Assembly (NCBI GenBank): GCA_023376005.1
Contig: CM042160.1
Span: 81,743,402-81,807,401, forward strand
DNA: 64,000 nucleotides
Reading direction: 5' to 3'
Origin: Doryteuthis pealeii
Taxonomy: Eukaryota > Mollusca > Cephalopoda > Myopsida > Loliginidae
This document shows positions 10,823-21,746 of the stretch, piece after piece. The notes beneath the pieces are model-generated. The model was given only the letters and a program-made list of their open reading frames with translations, did not search any database and was not told the DNA's origin. Position numbers and translations under genes: made by a program. Position 1 is the stretch's first letter. Every line of letters starts with the position of its first letter.

Positions 10823-11700
10823 CGTATTCCTAATAGGAAGCCGCAACATTACAATACCCCTGACTTCATCAGTGATGTAAGATATGAAACCCCTAATGAT
10901 CCTGGGATAACAACATCCACCTTCATCTGGGTGATGATCAGGCATTAAGCTTGTGGCCAGGTAACGAGATCTCAACAGCAAATAGACTCTGTAGCAGATG
11001 TTAAGGCATTTTATACTGTGAAGAGCCAGTGGAACCTCCAATCAAATACGTCACCAGGCTCTCCCTCTCTCATAATAAAAAAAAAGGAGTGGGTGACCAA
11101 ACTTGCTTAATTAATGGAAGAGCCCCAAAATGAATTGACAGTTTTCACGAGTTTTCATTTACAACAAACCGCTTTTGTATCTTCCCATGGATTCGGGTTT
11201 TGCCCATCCTGTTATATATTAAAGTTGTTTTTTTTTGGGTTAGGAGGAAAGAGAAGTTGACTAATGAGAAGAAAGACCTTTAGGATTGAATTCAGTTTTC
11301 CTTCTCCTAGACTGGTTGCCATACCCAGTCTGTCCTACATGTCAAGGAGTGGCTTGACCCATATGACATGAATAAAATCTACGCAGATAATAAAGTCGAG
11401 ATGTAAAAAAAAAAAAAAGTTTTCACGTTTTCATTTAAAACAAGCTGCAAGAGACTCCTAAGCCTCGGTTTGCCCACCCCTAGAGCCCCTTTGGTTTGAA
11501 TTCAATTTTCCTTCTCAGAGATTGGTTTCCATAACAAAATTAAACATAGCTGGAGGGAGAAGAGGGTAACCATTACACCACTTAAGCCTCCAAAAAAGAA
11601 AGAAATTTAAAAAATAACAAAAATAAAATGAAAAAACTCGACTGAAATTAAATAGGAAATACTTTAATTAAAAAAAAAAACAGATGAAAGATTGATTTTA
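10823..11700. other. Intergenic DNA between TPR-like gene and NAA38
   Basis: No coding signal. A unique-looking stretch (10823-11060) is followed by degraded SINE family 2 fragments around 11280-11350 and 11500-11570 (cttctcctagactgg, ggagaagagggtaaccatta) and A-rich tracts. AATAAA on the minus strand at 11697-11702 overlaps the NAA38 stop codon. Confidence 0.5.
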
Positions 11701-11813
11701 TTACATGACTTGTAGCGATGGTGGTTTCCCTTCATCAACATGAAGGCTGACAATATGATGGCCTGGAACCATTGCCAAACCTAAAATACGAGGTTCTTCA
11801 TGTTCATCAGAAT
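11701..11813 (-). CDS. NAA38: NAA38 exon 4 (Sm2, stop)
   Basis: The acceptor tatttcag precedes 11813. Encodes [20 protein letters not shown] followed by [10 protein letters not shown] and a short tail, with TAA at 11703-11701. Confidence 0.93.
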
Positions 11814-12689
11814 CTGAAATAACAAAGAGAAAATAGTTTAATGGCAAGGGTTTCCTAAATATTTTTTTTGCAGGTTAGCACCCCCTTGGTTTCCCATTAG
11901 ATTCCTAGTACACCCCCCTCCAAACACTGAGAATTTTCTAAGTCTAGAGCCCCATTCCTATAAGGATTTATCTAAAAATGGCCTTTTCATTCAAAGTTAC
12001 CCGAGATATTTCCCTTAAATTAAAGACTTCTAAATATGTTTAATATTACATTTAAACAAAGGCTATCGTTTGGGGTTGATTAGGAAAATGAATGTGACTT
12101 CCGGCCGGGTGGAATCAGGTGGTATAGGATGTTAAGAGTTAAATAAGTAAGGAAATCATGACATCAGTGATGACAGTTTCGGTTAGACAGACAGTTACAT
12201 AATCTCCATCATAATAAGATTCTAGCTACAATTTTAGAATAAATGGACAAAACAATTTAGACATAAGAAAAAGAAAACTTTGAATTTCTCCCTGATGGAG
12301 TACTAAGGCTTCTAGCATGTTAGTATTTATTTTCCTTGCAGAATATTTGAATCAAGGGAGATAACTTCTCATCCTGTTAAAGGGTATATTGGCAGAATAT
12401 TTAGTTCTGTAAACATTTTGATGTCCGGATTCCTGCCCTTATTTACGCTATGTTTTTCCAGACACAGATTAGCTATTTACCATGCAATGTTTACAAATAG
12501 AAAACTTAATGGAGTTTTTAGTTTTTGTCCAAAAATTGTTTCTTGTTTTGAATTTTTAGTTTTCTGTTATTAATTTCCTATAAATATATTTTTTTTTAAT
12601 TAAATAAAAAATATTTCGTAAAAATTTAATATCAACCCATTTGGGTCATTTTATGCTGAAGATGTTTTGTTTTATTCATTTTTGGTGGG

Positions 12690-12729
<40 letters not shown>

Positions 12730-15473
12730 ACGCTAATCTGTACTACCACCCCAGGACCTGAGAGTGACAGTACTCCACATTCCCCAGAGCCCAAGGTTTA
12801 ACATCATACTCAGGACCCTCAGCCACCACATTCTAGCACATATAGGATAAAAAAGGGGGGGGGTTACTGTGCCAATAGCAAAAGAATTGTATTAAACAAT
12901 ACAGAAATTTATGCATTTTCATTTTTACATTATATGATGGCAGCAAACTCGTATTCAAGTATTGCCATTGCTTGATATAGTAACAAAAAAAAAAAAAAAA
13001 TGCTCAATAGTTCAAACAAAATAATGGTGAGCTTCAAAAAAGTTCAACAATGAGCTGCACAAAAGTGGCTCTTTAGTCCTGCCAAATCTTGCACACCTTC
13101 CCACAATTAATTACAGGTAATTCCAGGGAGCACAGGGTATTTTATTAGTCCATCTCGCTGATGCACAGATTAGTGACTGATCAGGCCAGCTTTGCTCATA
13201 CATAGCCTTCCACACTGGTCACATAGTAGACCGATTTGAAGCCCTTGATTGTCTACTTTTTTATTCTTGCGAATATCTCTCTTTACATTATATACACACA
13301 CACACACACAATTACTAATCCCTTTGAACGAACAGGATGTGACACAAGGTCACTTACTAAATTGGTGCTTAACAGTTTCAAATTCAGAGTTTTCTTTCTC
13401 CTAGACCGGTTGCCAACCAAGGTTAAAGAGCCCAATCTGCTCTACTATTTACCCATAGCTGGAAGGAGAATACATGGATTCATACCTTTCCCAATGATAT
13501 TAGCGCTTTGTGAAATGCAAACAGCTTCATCCTGGATCACTGTGTCCATTCACTTTGCATTTTACATAGCACTAATACCCTTGGGAAAGGTATGAATCCA
13601 TGTATTCTCTCTCCAGCTATGGGTAAATAGTTGAGCAGATTGGGCTCTTTAACTTTGGTTGGCAACCGGTCTAGGAGAAAGAAAACTGTTAAGCACTGCT
13701 AAAAAATTGACCTTGACCTTGTATCACATCCTGTTCACGCTGAAACTGGAACCTTATAGATGACTTGTGTACCATCACTGGTACTTTGATTAGAATTGGT
13801 TTATATTATTTAAACATTAAATCAACTTACCTGGAGAATTCAAGTATTCCTCACAAGAACCAAGAATTACATTTCTGTCCCTATCAGTGCAAACAAATAT
13901 ACCTGCAAGGAAAGAAAAAAGAAAAAAAAGGGATTGATTATTGTATTATAAATTTGTTGGGTTTTTTTTTGGGGGGGGGTTATTTCCTATTACTCCAACA
14001 TAAAAAAGGAGAACCACTCTAATTGACTGATAAATTATTTATTTATTTATTGATCTACTAAGAAAAAAGACGGGGTTGAGGGTTAGTTTAATGGGGAAAT
14101 AATAGGTAGATTAATTAACAGATAAAATTAATTCAGAGTGGTTCCCCTTTTAGGTTGGGGTAATAGGAAATAACCTTTTTGGATAGGGGGAGGGTTTACA
14201 CATTAAGATAATCAAAATTTGACAATCATCTTTAGGTTGCAGGTTCAATCCTGGCCAAAAGCGATAATAACATAGAAACTTAACATTTGTACCTGGTCAA
14301 GGGTTCAGTTTGAAGTTCGGTGAAGGCTCATGAGTTCGATAATAAACACCTGAAGAAGACCGGAGGCCACATTGGTTGAAATGTTGCTGTAGCATAATGG
14401 TCGGGCCTTACCTGGGAACACCATATTTGTGGCCTTGTGCCAGACACAGAGAGAGAGCTCAATAGATGTAGTATGATTCTCTGATTTTACCGGGTGGTCT
14501 CTTTGAAGAATCGGCCCGAAAAGAAAAAAAACATAAACGAGATTTTGGAGACATGAAGACGGGTTTTTGAAGGATTTCAGACTTCTTGACTGTTAATTGT
14601 TCTTTGATCTGAACAGCCGTGAACTCACAATGACCGTAGAGGGAATCGAATGATTGGAACGAATCAAACATTCTTTTCCTTCTAGGAAGGAATAAATTAT
14701 TCGAGAAAAAGATCCTTCTAGATTGGTTCTGTTCAGATAATATATAAGGCCCCTGGCTAGGAGATCAGAGGAGTTGGTCTGACAGTTGGAGGTGAGATCG
14801 GGGAGCGAACTGTTGTCGCTGAAAACGAAAAGGGCTGGCCTGATATTTACCGACTGAAGAAAAGTTTGTCACCCAGAAGTTTACTCGAAGTACTGAAACT
14901 CTAAGGACCATATAAAGAAAGATATTACTTATTATATGAAACCGACTCTCTCTCTCTAAGTTAAGAAGCCGAAATTGAATTTATTCTAATAAACTCCTGA
15001 AAAATAAACTTGGTATCATAGTCCTCATTTACTACAAAAATAATACTACGGACAGTATTATGAATGGAAACAAACAACGATATTCCCCTGACCACTAGAC
15101 ACCTGTTGAGATAAAGTCAATTGGCCGTAACGAAGAACCACTTGACTTGTAAGGTGATACCTTTCCCTGACCACACGAAGAAGTGTGGAAGAATTCTCTT
15201 TGGGGTCGACTGACTAGAAAGGACGACTACTAGATCTGTGTGATCAACAAGCAAACGTGTCGACTCCTGATATACGACTGGTGTCGAGCCCTGATAAAAA
15301 GCCCTGATTGAGTGTTTTGAAGACACGGTGTGAAAAGAGACGGCTACGTTACAGTTGTGTATATAACAATAAAGATGAGGATAATTGTCCAAAAAATCCA
15401 AATCCAAAAAAATATAATCAAAATTGATTCTGACTTTTAGATCTTTTGTAGTGCGTTATGAAAGAGGAGCTTA

Positions 15474-15504
<31 letters not shown>

Positions 15505-18500
15505 AATATTTTTAAATCTTGGCAACACAGAAACTTCAGTCAGTAGAACATCCGAATAGGAATCACAAGGTTCCAGATTCAATACCAGTCCTTGCCCAAG
15601 TAGCACAGCTTGGGTAATCTGATCTGGGAGCTGATGGTAGGTGTGACATTCCACCCCAGAAAAAAAAAAAAAAAACAATCTCCCTGTCTAGCACTAGTGA
15701 AAAGGGGATAGACTCCCTTGCTGTTTAGCTAATATTGATAATAGGCCACCCTGCTGGCTTTACTACTTTTTTTAAAAGAATAGATAAATAAAAAATGATA
15801 TCAACTCTTGGGGGTTATTTAATGCTAAATCTTATTCTAGTTTGATTTCATGTGGCACTAATACTCTTGGGAAAGGTATGAATCCAACTAGTCTCTCTTC
15901 AACTATGGGTAAATAATAGGGCGGACTATGCTCTCCAAACTTGGTACGGCAACTGGCCTAAACAGGTTTGAATTCAGAGTTTTCCTTTTCCTAGACCGGT
16001 TATCTAGCCATGGTTAACTCTTAACATCCTTTGAGAATGTTATAAGTCCAGAGCCCCGTTCCTCTAAGGATTTATCAAAAAATGGCTAAAAATGACCATT
16101 GCATCTAAAGTTACCTATTATGTCCCTTAAATCAAAGATTTCTAAATATGTTTAATATTATATTTAAACAAAAGGCTATCGTTTGGGGTGGATTAGGAAA
16201 ACAAATGTGACTTCCAGCCGGGTGGAATGGGGCAGTATAGGATGTTAAGGGTTAAAGAGCCCAGTCTGCCCTACTATTTATCTATAGCTGGAGGGAAAGC
16301 AGTTTTGAACATGGGTCAATGAATGACTAAGCATTACACCACATGTCACCTATATGCATCATATAGATCGTACAGCTTGACATGCCCAGCCAATTGATCA
16401 GGTCAGGGTTCACCGACCTCTAGTCTAGTAATGGCTGAGGTAAAGTGTTGCAGGTCACATGACCACTTAGTACCTGATTTTCAACAGCATGTCAACCTGT
16501 CTAGGGTTGTTTTATGCCTAGAGGTTAGGGAATTGCATTCATTGTATGTTCATATTTACATTATTTGTGTAGTTTTTTTTTTTTAAAGTTTTCTTTTTTG
16601 CACAGCCCTATTGAATACAAAGAATTTTTAAACAGATCTATATGACGCATAGATGGGACTTTAACAGGTACTACCACTATGGGTCAGAGTGGTCTGGGAG
16701 TACTGGCTATGAAGGGGTACTCCATACTCTCTAGAACTGGAGCCTCACCATCAGATACAGTTTAGTTTCATTGGGTGAGGTCTCTTTTCTGCAGAAGATA
16801 CAATCAACATACTAGAAGTTTGTTGGACTATTTTTAGGTATAAGATATAAACAAAATCACCACTTCTATTTATTTATCCAACAGTAATAGCCATTTCCAG
16901 TAGAAATTGGCCAATAAGAGATGAGGACAGAAAGCATTTAAGATCATTTGCGATGGTCATAAAATCAATTGGTAAGTTGAATTTTCAACAAAGAAGACCA
17001 ATCTTTTGGATTAACACCAGAGGAAACTCTCAGAACTGAACCCCAACTCCTTACAGACATGGACCAACATATTTACAAAACCTACGGATTAGGATTACCA
17101 ACTGGATTCTGAGAACAACAGAATTCCTAGAATGACGACAAGGGTTCTAACAAAGACTCATTTGATTTGAGAGAAATCTTGTTATTTTGTCTGTGATATT
17201 AAAAAAATTTTTTTTAAATTTTCATAAGATTGGTGTAAATTTTTTAAATTAAGTTTGTTCTCCTCTAAAAAGAGGCGTAAAATGTTTTTTTCTTTCTGGG
17301 AATTTTTAAGATGAAGCTTGATAATTTGTATTTTTTGGACTGTTGCCCTCATCTTTACTGAAAAATCCAAATCTTGTTTTTTAATACTTGGTTAGAAGAT
17401 GAAAGCAAATTAAAGATTTTTTGAGAAGACTTATTTCAGTACAGTTATTAGTACAAGTTTAGCATTGGAAAAAAGATTTTTAAATAAAGTTTATAATGTA
17501 CATGTATGTGTGTGTGATAGCATTCATCCAATGTGTGTTAAGCCAGCTCCACACTTTGAATTGTCAACATCTCAGATCATCACACGCCTATGCTTACTGA
17601 TTGGCAGTATTGCAATATCCAGCCATTCATGGTTCCAACGAGATGGACACCAGAAGTGGAAAATAATATCTAAAAGCCAAAATGGGGAAGAGGTGGGCAA
17701 AAATTTCATTTGGGAAAAAAAAAAAAGGTGTAATCTGAACATTAGTTACATAAATGTGAGTAACCTCCCCTTGTTTATTTCACTTTGAGGAAGCCATAGG
17801 TTTTGACACGAAAATATCATAAAATGTGTTCTTAATTTTGCTTGTGCATTATTTGAAAGGAACTTAATTGTTATTAACTCTTAACATCCTGTTGAGAATT
17901 TTCTAAGTCCAGAACCCCATTCCTATAAGGATCTATCAAAAATGCTAAAAACGTCCTTTTTATTTAAAGTAACCTGTTATTTCCTTTATATCAAAAACTT
18001 CTAAATTTGTTTAATATTACATTTAAACAAAGGCTATCGTTTAGGGTAGATTAGGAAAATGAATGCGACGTCCTGCCGGGTGGAATGAGGTGGTATAGGA
18101 CATTAAGAGTTAACACATTTTATGATATTTTCGTGTTAAAACATGCAGTTGTATTGATTGGAACAAATTCATATTTTCAGTGTAGATTTATGGTGAAATG
18201 AAAATGGCCGACCAAAACATATGGCTTCCTCAAAGTGAAATAAACAAGGGAGGTTATTCTCATTTATGTAGCTAATATTCAGATTACCAAAAAGGGAATA
18301 AAAAAAAAAAAGTTGCTATCATTACCTATGAGCGTCCTTCCATCACTCATTTTGATTTTCATACTTTTATTGAGCCATTTCTCTAATTTTCTTCTTCCAT
18401 CTGCAGTCGCATTCAATTCATTTGGTTCCTTTGAATCAGGATCCTTCAAAAGAAAAAATAATAGGTAATATGGTTGGTGAGAGATTGTCATGGATATCCA

Positions 18501-20531
18501 TGCCAATTGCAGACATATTGAACTAATTGCAATAACTCTTAAGTATACGCATCAAACATAGTAATAGTTAAATCATGATATTGTGGTATATCCACAGGTG
18601 CTGTTAATATTATTATAATTTAAAAATTAAATCATTTATCAAATCAAGAACAAGATCATTTTTCTTTAAATAGACTAGGAAACAAAAATACACATTCCGG
18701 GCACAAGGTTTAATACAATTAAATATTACATTGAATTAGAAAGACTAATCTTATTATAATGGAGATTGTGTGTTTTTCTGTCTGTAACCGAAACTATATT
18801 ACTAATCGAGTCACAATTAACATAGTTATTTTAATCACATTCTTCATGATTTTATTTATATTTAAACCTCAATTATTAATAAAATTGCTTCACCTTTTTA
18901 TTAGTGTTGTCCATATCTACATACTAATAACATGCTATTGTATTTATATATACAAAAAATAGCGGTTTGCAGTGTGAACGGGAAGGCTAATTTGCATATT
19001 GATATTAAAAATGTGATTTTATTAAATATGTGCTTAGTATTATTGATTTCTAACTGTTTGGTTTTATTTTAATGAATATAAGCAAAAATCTCTCCAATGA
19101 ATCTTAAATGAAATCCATTAACAAGAAAAAATAACTGTCATTTTATTCTTTATTTCCTAATTTAACTAAATAGTTAAATAAGTAAAATTCAGCAATGAAA
19201 ACGGCAGTGATGGAAGAGTAAGTTTCATTTCTATTTTTCTATTATACCCCCACTCTGTTACATATCTTTTTATCTGCCTTCTTATTAGACTTTCTAATTT
19301 AATATAATATTTCATTACATTAAAACTTAAATACTTGCACCCGGAGGGTGCATATATTTGCTAGTGGAATTAAATACAAATGCAAAAAAAGGTTCTTTTT
19401 ACTATATTAGAATTGATTTCAATATAAAATTATATATAGGATTGCTTTTAATATGTTTGAGAATAAAATAATATTATAAATCAATAATACCAAGTAATTA
19501 TTTATTAAACACGATTTTATTAAAACCGGTATGCAAACTTTTCACCCCATATACTATGTAAATATTTATTTTTTGATGATATATAACACACATAGCAGGA
19601 TTTTAAACACATCAATAATAGGGGCTGTTTTGAAGGCAAATCTCTCTCAGATAGAGACCTTTTAATAGAGAGCATTGTTCATAAATAAGAGGATTGTTTG
19701 ATAACAATTAAGAGAATTGTAACGTTGGCGGTGACATAGTTTCGGTTACAGACACACAATCTCCATTATAATTAGATGTAAAAGAACAATTGTGTAGAAT
19801 AATTGATGAAAGGCAACTCTAAAAGAGTTATCTCCCCTACAATAACAATTGGAATTTTAATTCCGGCTTTTTTAGTGTTTTTTTTTTTTTTTCCTTCGAT
19901 TCCTTGTCTGTGATTGTTATAACAAACAAAATAAAGCTATTAAATTCTAAAAGGGAAATTGTTGTCTTAAAAAGTCTATTTTACCAATGAATAGGTTAGA
20001 TCTTCAGAGCCAAGATGAATGTTTATGCTATCTCCAATCGAACATCTTTTTCTTTTTTTTGTTTCAGTAAGAAAATCTAGTTAGAATTTTTAAACGCAAT
20101 TTAATTCAATATCTAAAATAATGAGTGACAATTTAATCGAGATGAAGAGATTTTTGAATGTCGTTTATTTCTAAAATTGAAATTAAAACATAAGAGAAGA
20201 AGAGTCATTTAGCAAGTTTAATTTTAAATTTTTAAAACAACGAACAATATAACAGCAAAGAATATAATCAGGACTTATGCACTTTTCAAGAAATTGACAA
20301 AAAAAAAAAAATAAATAAATAAAAATTTAATCAATTTTCATAAGATTGGTGTGAATTTTTAAAAAGTTTTTTGTCCTCTAAAAAGAGGCGTAAGATTTTG
20401 TTTTTTAATAATCGGTTAGAAGGTGAAATTAAAATAAAGAGTTTTCTAAAAGACTTATTTCGGTAAAAATAAAGTTAAGCATTGGAAAAAAATATTTTAG
20501 AATAAAGTTGATAAAAAACGGATGCATATGC

Positions 20532-20575
<44 letters not shown>

Positions 20576-21442
20576 AGCCATACAGGTACTGTAGGTGCAT
20601 ATGTATTTACCAACCCCTCCGCACGAGCAGTATGTAATACAAGTTCAATTTCTTTTTTTTAAGCGAATTTTAAAAGATTTTTAATTCTGAGTTTTCCTTC
20701 TCCTAGACCGGTGGCCATAACAAGGTTAGAGTCCAACCTACGCTACTATAGTTCAATTCATACCTTTCTCGCAATGTAAAATGGGTGTACAACATAATTA
20801 CATAGATATATATATGATAGGCACTGGCAAAATGAGCCTAAACTGCGAGTTAAATGTTTTAAATATTTTTCCGACGTTAAAATTGAATTTTACCATTATT
20901 TCAAACTGTAAAATAAACAAACACAATTATATTCATGAATATTCAAAAAAAAAAAAAAAAAAAAAAAGACACCGCCCCCCCCCCCCCCGAAAAAAAATTC
21001 CTGTTAATATTAACGTTTTTTTTATTCCATGTGACCATGTTTTCATTGGGAAAGAATTTATGAAAATTGAAAGTAAGTGACTCCAACCGAAAACGGAAGC
21101 GTTAGGACTAAAACAATCCAATTTACTTATTATCTAAAATCAAAAAAAAAAACTTTACATTTTCATAAACTTTAATTAAAATATCGTATTATCCAAGATG
21201 AAACACTACAAAAACAAAATTACAGGAGAAATTTGTTTTCATTTGTTGCTGGTTCATATTACGTTAAACTACAAATTTTTTTTCCAGGTTTACAACTTCT
21301 TAGTAATTAAATATACTCAAAGTGTATACCAGTCTTGGGACTCATTGGAAATTGACAAATATAATCCTAATTGATATTAACTTATTAAAAAACTGAAAAT
21401 AATAAATAAAAAGTCCGTACTCACCACCACTTCACCCGCCAT
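11701..21442 (-). CDS. NAA38: N-alpha-acetyltransferase 38, NatC auxiliary subunit
   Basis: Four coding exons on the minus strand, 21425-21442, 18326-18443, 13831-13902 and 11701-11813, join in frame with consensus splice sites. They give a 106-residue protein starting MAGEVV and ending SLQVM. It is an Lsm-fold protein: the Sm1-like part is [17 protein letters not shown] followed by [13 protein letters not shown], and the Sm2-like part is [18 protein letters not shown]. These match the vertebrate NAA38 (LSMD1) signature, including the DGRTL and MVPGHHIVS blocks. By family knowledge it is the small subunit of NatC with NAA30 and NAA35, acetylating N-terminal Met followed by a hydrophobic residue, on ribosomes. 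The N-terminus is shorter than the human one. It is divergently paired with CYB5D1, an arrangement I recall also from vertebrates. Confidence 0.93.
11890..12155 (+). mobile_element. TTAA MITE, left end damaged
   Basis: Matches the 232-234 bp elements at 16018 and 17878 from cactgagaattttctaagtc to ggatgttaagagTTAA near 12143. The left terminal repeat is lost or replaced by a cacccccct-type sequence. Lies in NAA38 intron 3. Confidence 0.65.
12165..12222 (-). mobile_element. Helitron A 5'-end fragment
   Basis: On the minus strand it reads TCTTATTATGATGGAGATTA and continues through the ctgtctaaccgaaac segment shared with 18749-18800. Only ~60 bp remain. Confidence 0.5.
12223..13300. other. NAA38 intron 3, low-information part
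   Basis: AT-rich DNA with a 30-base poly(T) near 12696, a SINE family 3 fragment at ~12735-12845 (ctgtactaccaccccaggacc) and A-runs. No exon-like ORF. Confidence 0.5.
13311..13745. repeat. Two SINE family 2 copies in inverted orientation
   Basis: 13311-13535 is a minus copy (gaacaggatgtgacacaagg ... gctggaaggagaata) and 13552-13745 is a plus copy (cttgggaaaggtatgaatcc ... atcacatcctgttcacg). They pair with each other over ~190 bp, so the NAA38 pre-mRNA could form a long hairpin 86 bp from exon 3. Confidence 0.8.
13831..13902 (-). CDS. NAA38: NAA38 exon 3 (Sm1 end)
   Basis: The acceptor cttgcag precedes 13902 and the donor gtaagt follows 13831; 72 nt. Encodes the rest of Gly, then [20 protein letters not shown] and NSP. 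The last base starts an Asp codon finished in exon 4. Confidence 0.92.
14195..14390 (+). repeat. SINE family 4, truncated
   Basis: Has the tRNA-like B box region (ggttgcaggttcaatcctgg) and the cctgaagaagaccggaggcc block, as in the longer copy at 29300-29690. Confidence 0.65.
14423..15352 (+). mobile_element. LTR-like block B
   Basis: Sister of 9912-10822 in the same orientation. It holds a TATA-like gataatatataagg near 14735, a purine-rich gggagcgaactg region, ctctctctc and then AATAAA near 14985, a caattggccgtaacgaag block, and ctacgttac near 15345. The two are not ends of one element, because NAA38 exon 3 and other repeats lie between them. Confidence 0.45.
15530..15770 (+). repeat. SINE family 1, with internal poly(A)
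   Basis: The B box region reads ggttccagattcaatacc, followed by tagcacagcttgggtaatct, ggagctgatggtaggtgtg and ctagcactagtgaaaagggg blocks. A poly(A) of ~16 at 15660 interrupts the body. The head is truncated. Confidence 0.7.
15848..16355. repeat. SINE family 2, head-to-head copies split by a TTAA MITE
   Basis: 15848-15962 reads in plus sense (cttgggaaaggtatgaatcc) and 15963-16355 in minus sense (ttgaattcagagttttcctt ... cagtctgccctactattt). The minus copy is interrupted at its ggTTAAagagccc site by the element at 16018-16251. Confidence 0.75.
16018..16251. mobile_element. TTAA MITE inside a SINE
   Basis: 234 bp with termini CTCTTAACATCC and GGATGTTAAGGG, flanked on both sides by TTAA (16014-16017 and 16252-16255). 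Removing the element and one TTAA restores the SINE sequence ggttaaagagcccagtctgc. TTAA target duplication is the hallmark of the piggyBac superfamily. Confidence 0.85.
16356..17726. other. NAA38 intron 2, mixed repeats
   Basis: Contains a SINE family 3 fragment at ~16600-16770 (atgggactttaacaggtact), unique-looking sequence 16780-17160 and a SINE family 4 tail at ~17165-17370. No exon-like ORF was recognised. Confidence 0.45.
17727..18288. mobile_element. Large palindromic MITE, copy 2, with nested insertion
   Basis: Left end ggtgtaatctgaacattag, right end ctaatattcagattacc. The arms match copy 1 at 5656-6058. The centre is inverted relative to copy 1 (cttgtgcattatttgaaagg), and a 232 bp TTAA MITE sits just inside the right arm. 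Confidence 0.8.
17878..18109. mobile_element. TTAA MITE nested in palindromic MITE
   Basis: 232 bp, termini CTCTTAACATCC and GGACATTAAGAG, flanked by TTAA at 17874-17877 and 18110-18113. Confidence 0.85.
18326..18443 (-). CDS. NAA38: NAA38 exon 2 (Sm1 start)
   Basis: The acceptor tttcttttgaag precedes 18443 and the donor gtaatg follows 18326; 118 nt. Encodes [10 protein letters not shown]...[24 protein letters not shown] plus the first base of a Gly codon. The palindromic MITE copy 2 ends only ~38 bp away at 18288, inside the intron. Confidence 0.92.
18749..19364 (+). mobile_element. Helitron family A, complete non-autonomous copy
   Basis: Starts TCTTATTATAATGGAGATTG at 18749 after an A. 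Ends with the hairpin GCACCC-GGA-GGGTGC (19338-19352), nine bases, then CTAG at 19361-19364 before a T. TC start, 3' hairpin, CTRR end and A/T insertion are the diagnostic Helitron features. 616 bp, no ORF for Rep/helicase. Lies in NAA38 intron 1. Confidence 0.9.
19365..20600. other. NAA38 intron 1, further repeat DNA
   Basis: AT-rich. A Helitron A-like 5' end in minus sense lies at ~19690-19785 (tttcggttacagacacacaa). A (TA)n run sits at 20533-20566. A SINE family 4-like tail occurs at ~20325-20480. No exon-like ORF. Confidence 0.45.
20608..20770 (-). repeat. SINE family 2, partial
   Basis: Landmarks caacccctccgcacgagcag, ttgagttttccttctcctag-like and gtccaacctacgctactat, in the same order as the full copy at 36355-36640. 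Confidence 0.65.
20817..20848. repeat. Isolated terminal fragment of the 1 kb palindromic repeat
   Basis: The stretch from ataggcactggcaaaatgag to cctaaactgcg matches, inverted, the right end of the repeat at 22070-22956 in about 26 of 29 bases. The pair therefore brackets NAA38 exon 1, the shared promoter and CYB5D1 exon 1. Confidence 0.6.
21425..21442 (-). CDS. NAA38: NAA38 exon 1 (coding part, MAGEVV)
   Basis: ATG at 21442-21440 with the strong context caacATGG, 18 coding bases, donor gtgagt at 21424. The following exon opens in phase 0. Six residues only, so it rests on the perfect donor, the family's MAG start and its position beside the shared promoter. Confidence 0.8.
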
Positions 21443-21746
21443 GTTGGATTTGGATTCTACAGAGTTAGAATCAAACAATTTATTCGTATTTACAGACACA
21501 AACAGAATTTCCTACAAATAAAATAAACATTTAAAACATTTATCATTTAAATAAAAAAAGATTATAATTATTTTAAAATACATTTTCGTGTTTATTTTAT
21601 TTGTTTATTGTCGTATTTTTATATTTTTTTTACGTATAAATGTTTTGTTGCTACTAGCAACGGATGTTATTGATAGTGTTTTCTTTTTTTTTCTGTCTAT
21701 TCGTGGGGAATCTTGAAATTAATAAATTTCTTTTGTCTTGAAAGAA
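21443..21746. promoter_or_regulatory. Bidirectional promoter region NAA38 / CYB5D1
   Basis: 304 bp separate the two divergent start codons. The stretch must hold both 5' UTRs and both core promoters unless upstream non-coding exons exist. It is AT-rich with no clear TATA box in a definable position. An RFX X-box palindrome lies at 21647-21661. Confidence 0.7.
21647..21661. promoter_or_regulatory. RFX-type X-box
   Basis: GTTGCT-ACT-AGCAAC fits the X-box consensus RYYNYY(N1-3)RRNRAC at every position and is a perfect palindrome with a 3-base spacer. It lies 86 bp upstream of the CYB5D1 ATG, within the range usual for ciliary genes. CYB5D1 is a ciliary gene by family knowledge, so RFX control is a coherent inference. 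Confidence 0.75.

Noticed and set aside
9912..15352. One retrotransposon with the two LTR-like blocks as its ends
   Set aside because: NAA38 exons 3 and 4 and unrelated SINEs lie between, and no gag/pol sequence exists there.
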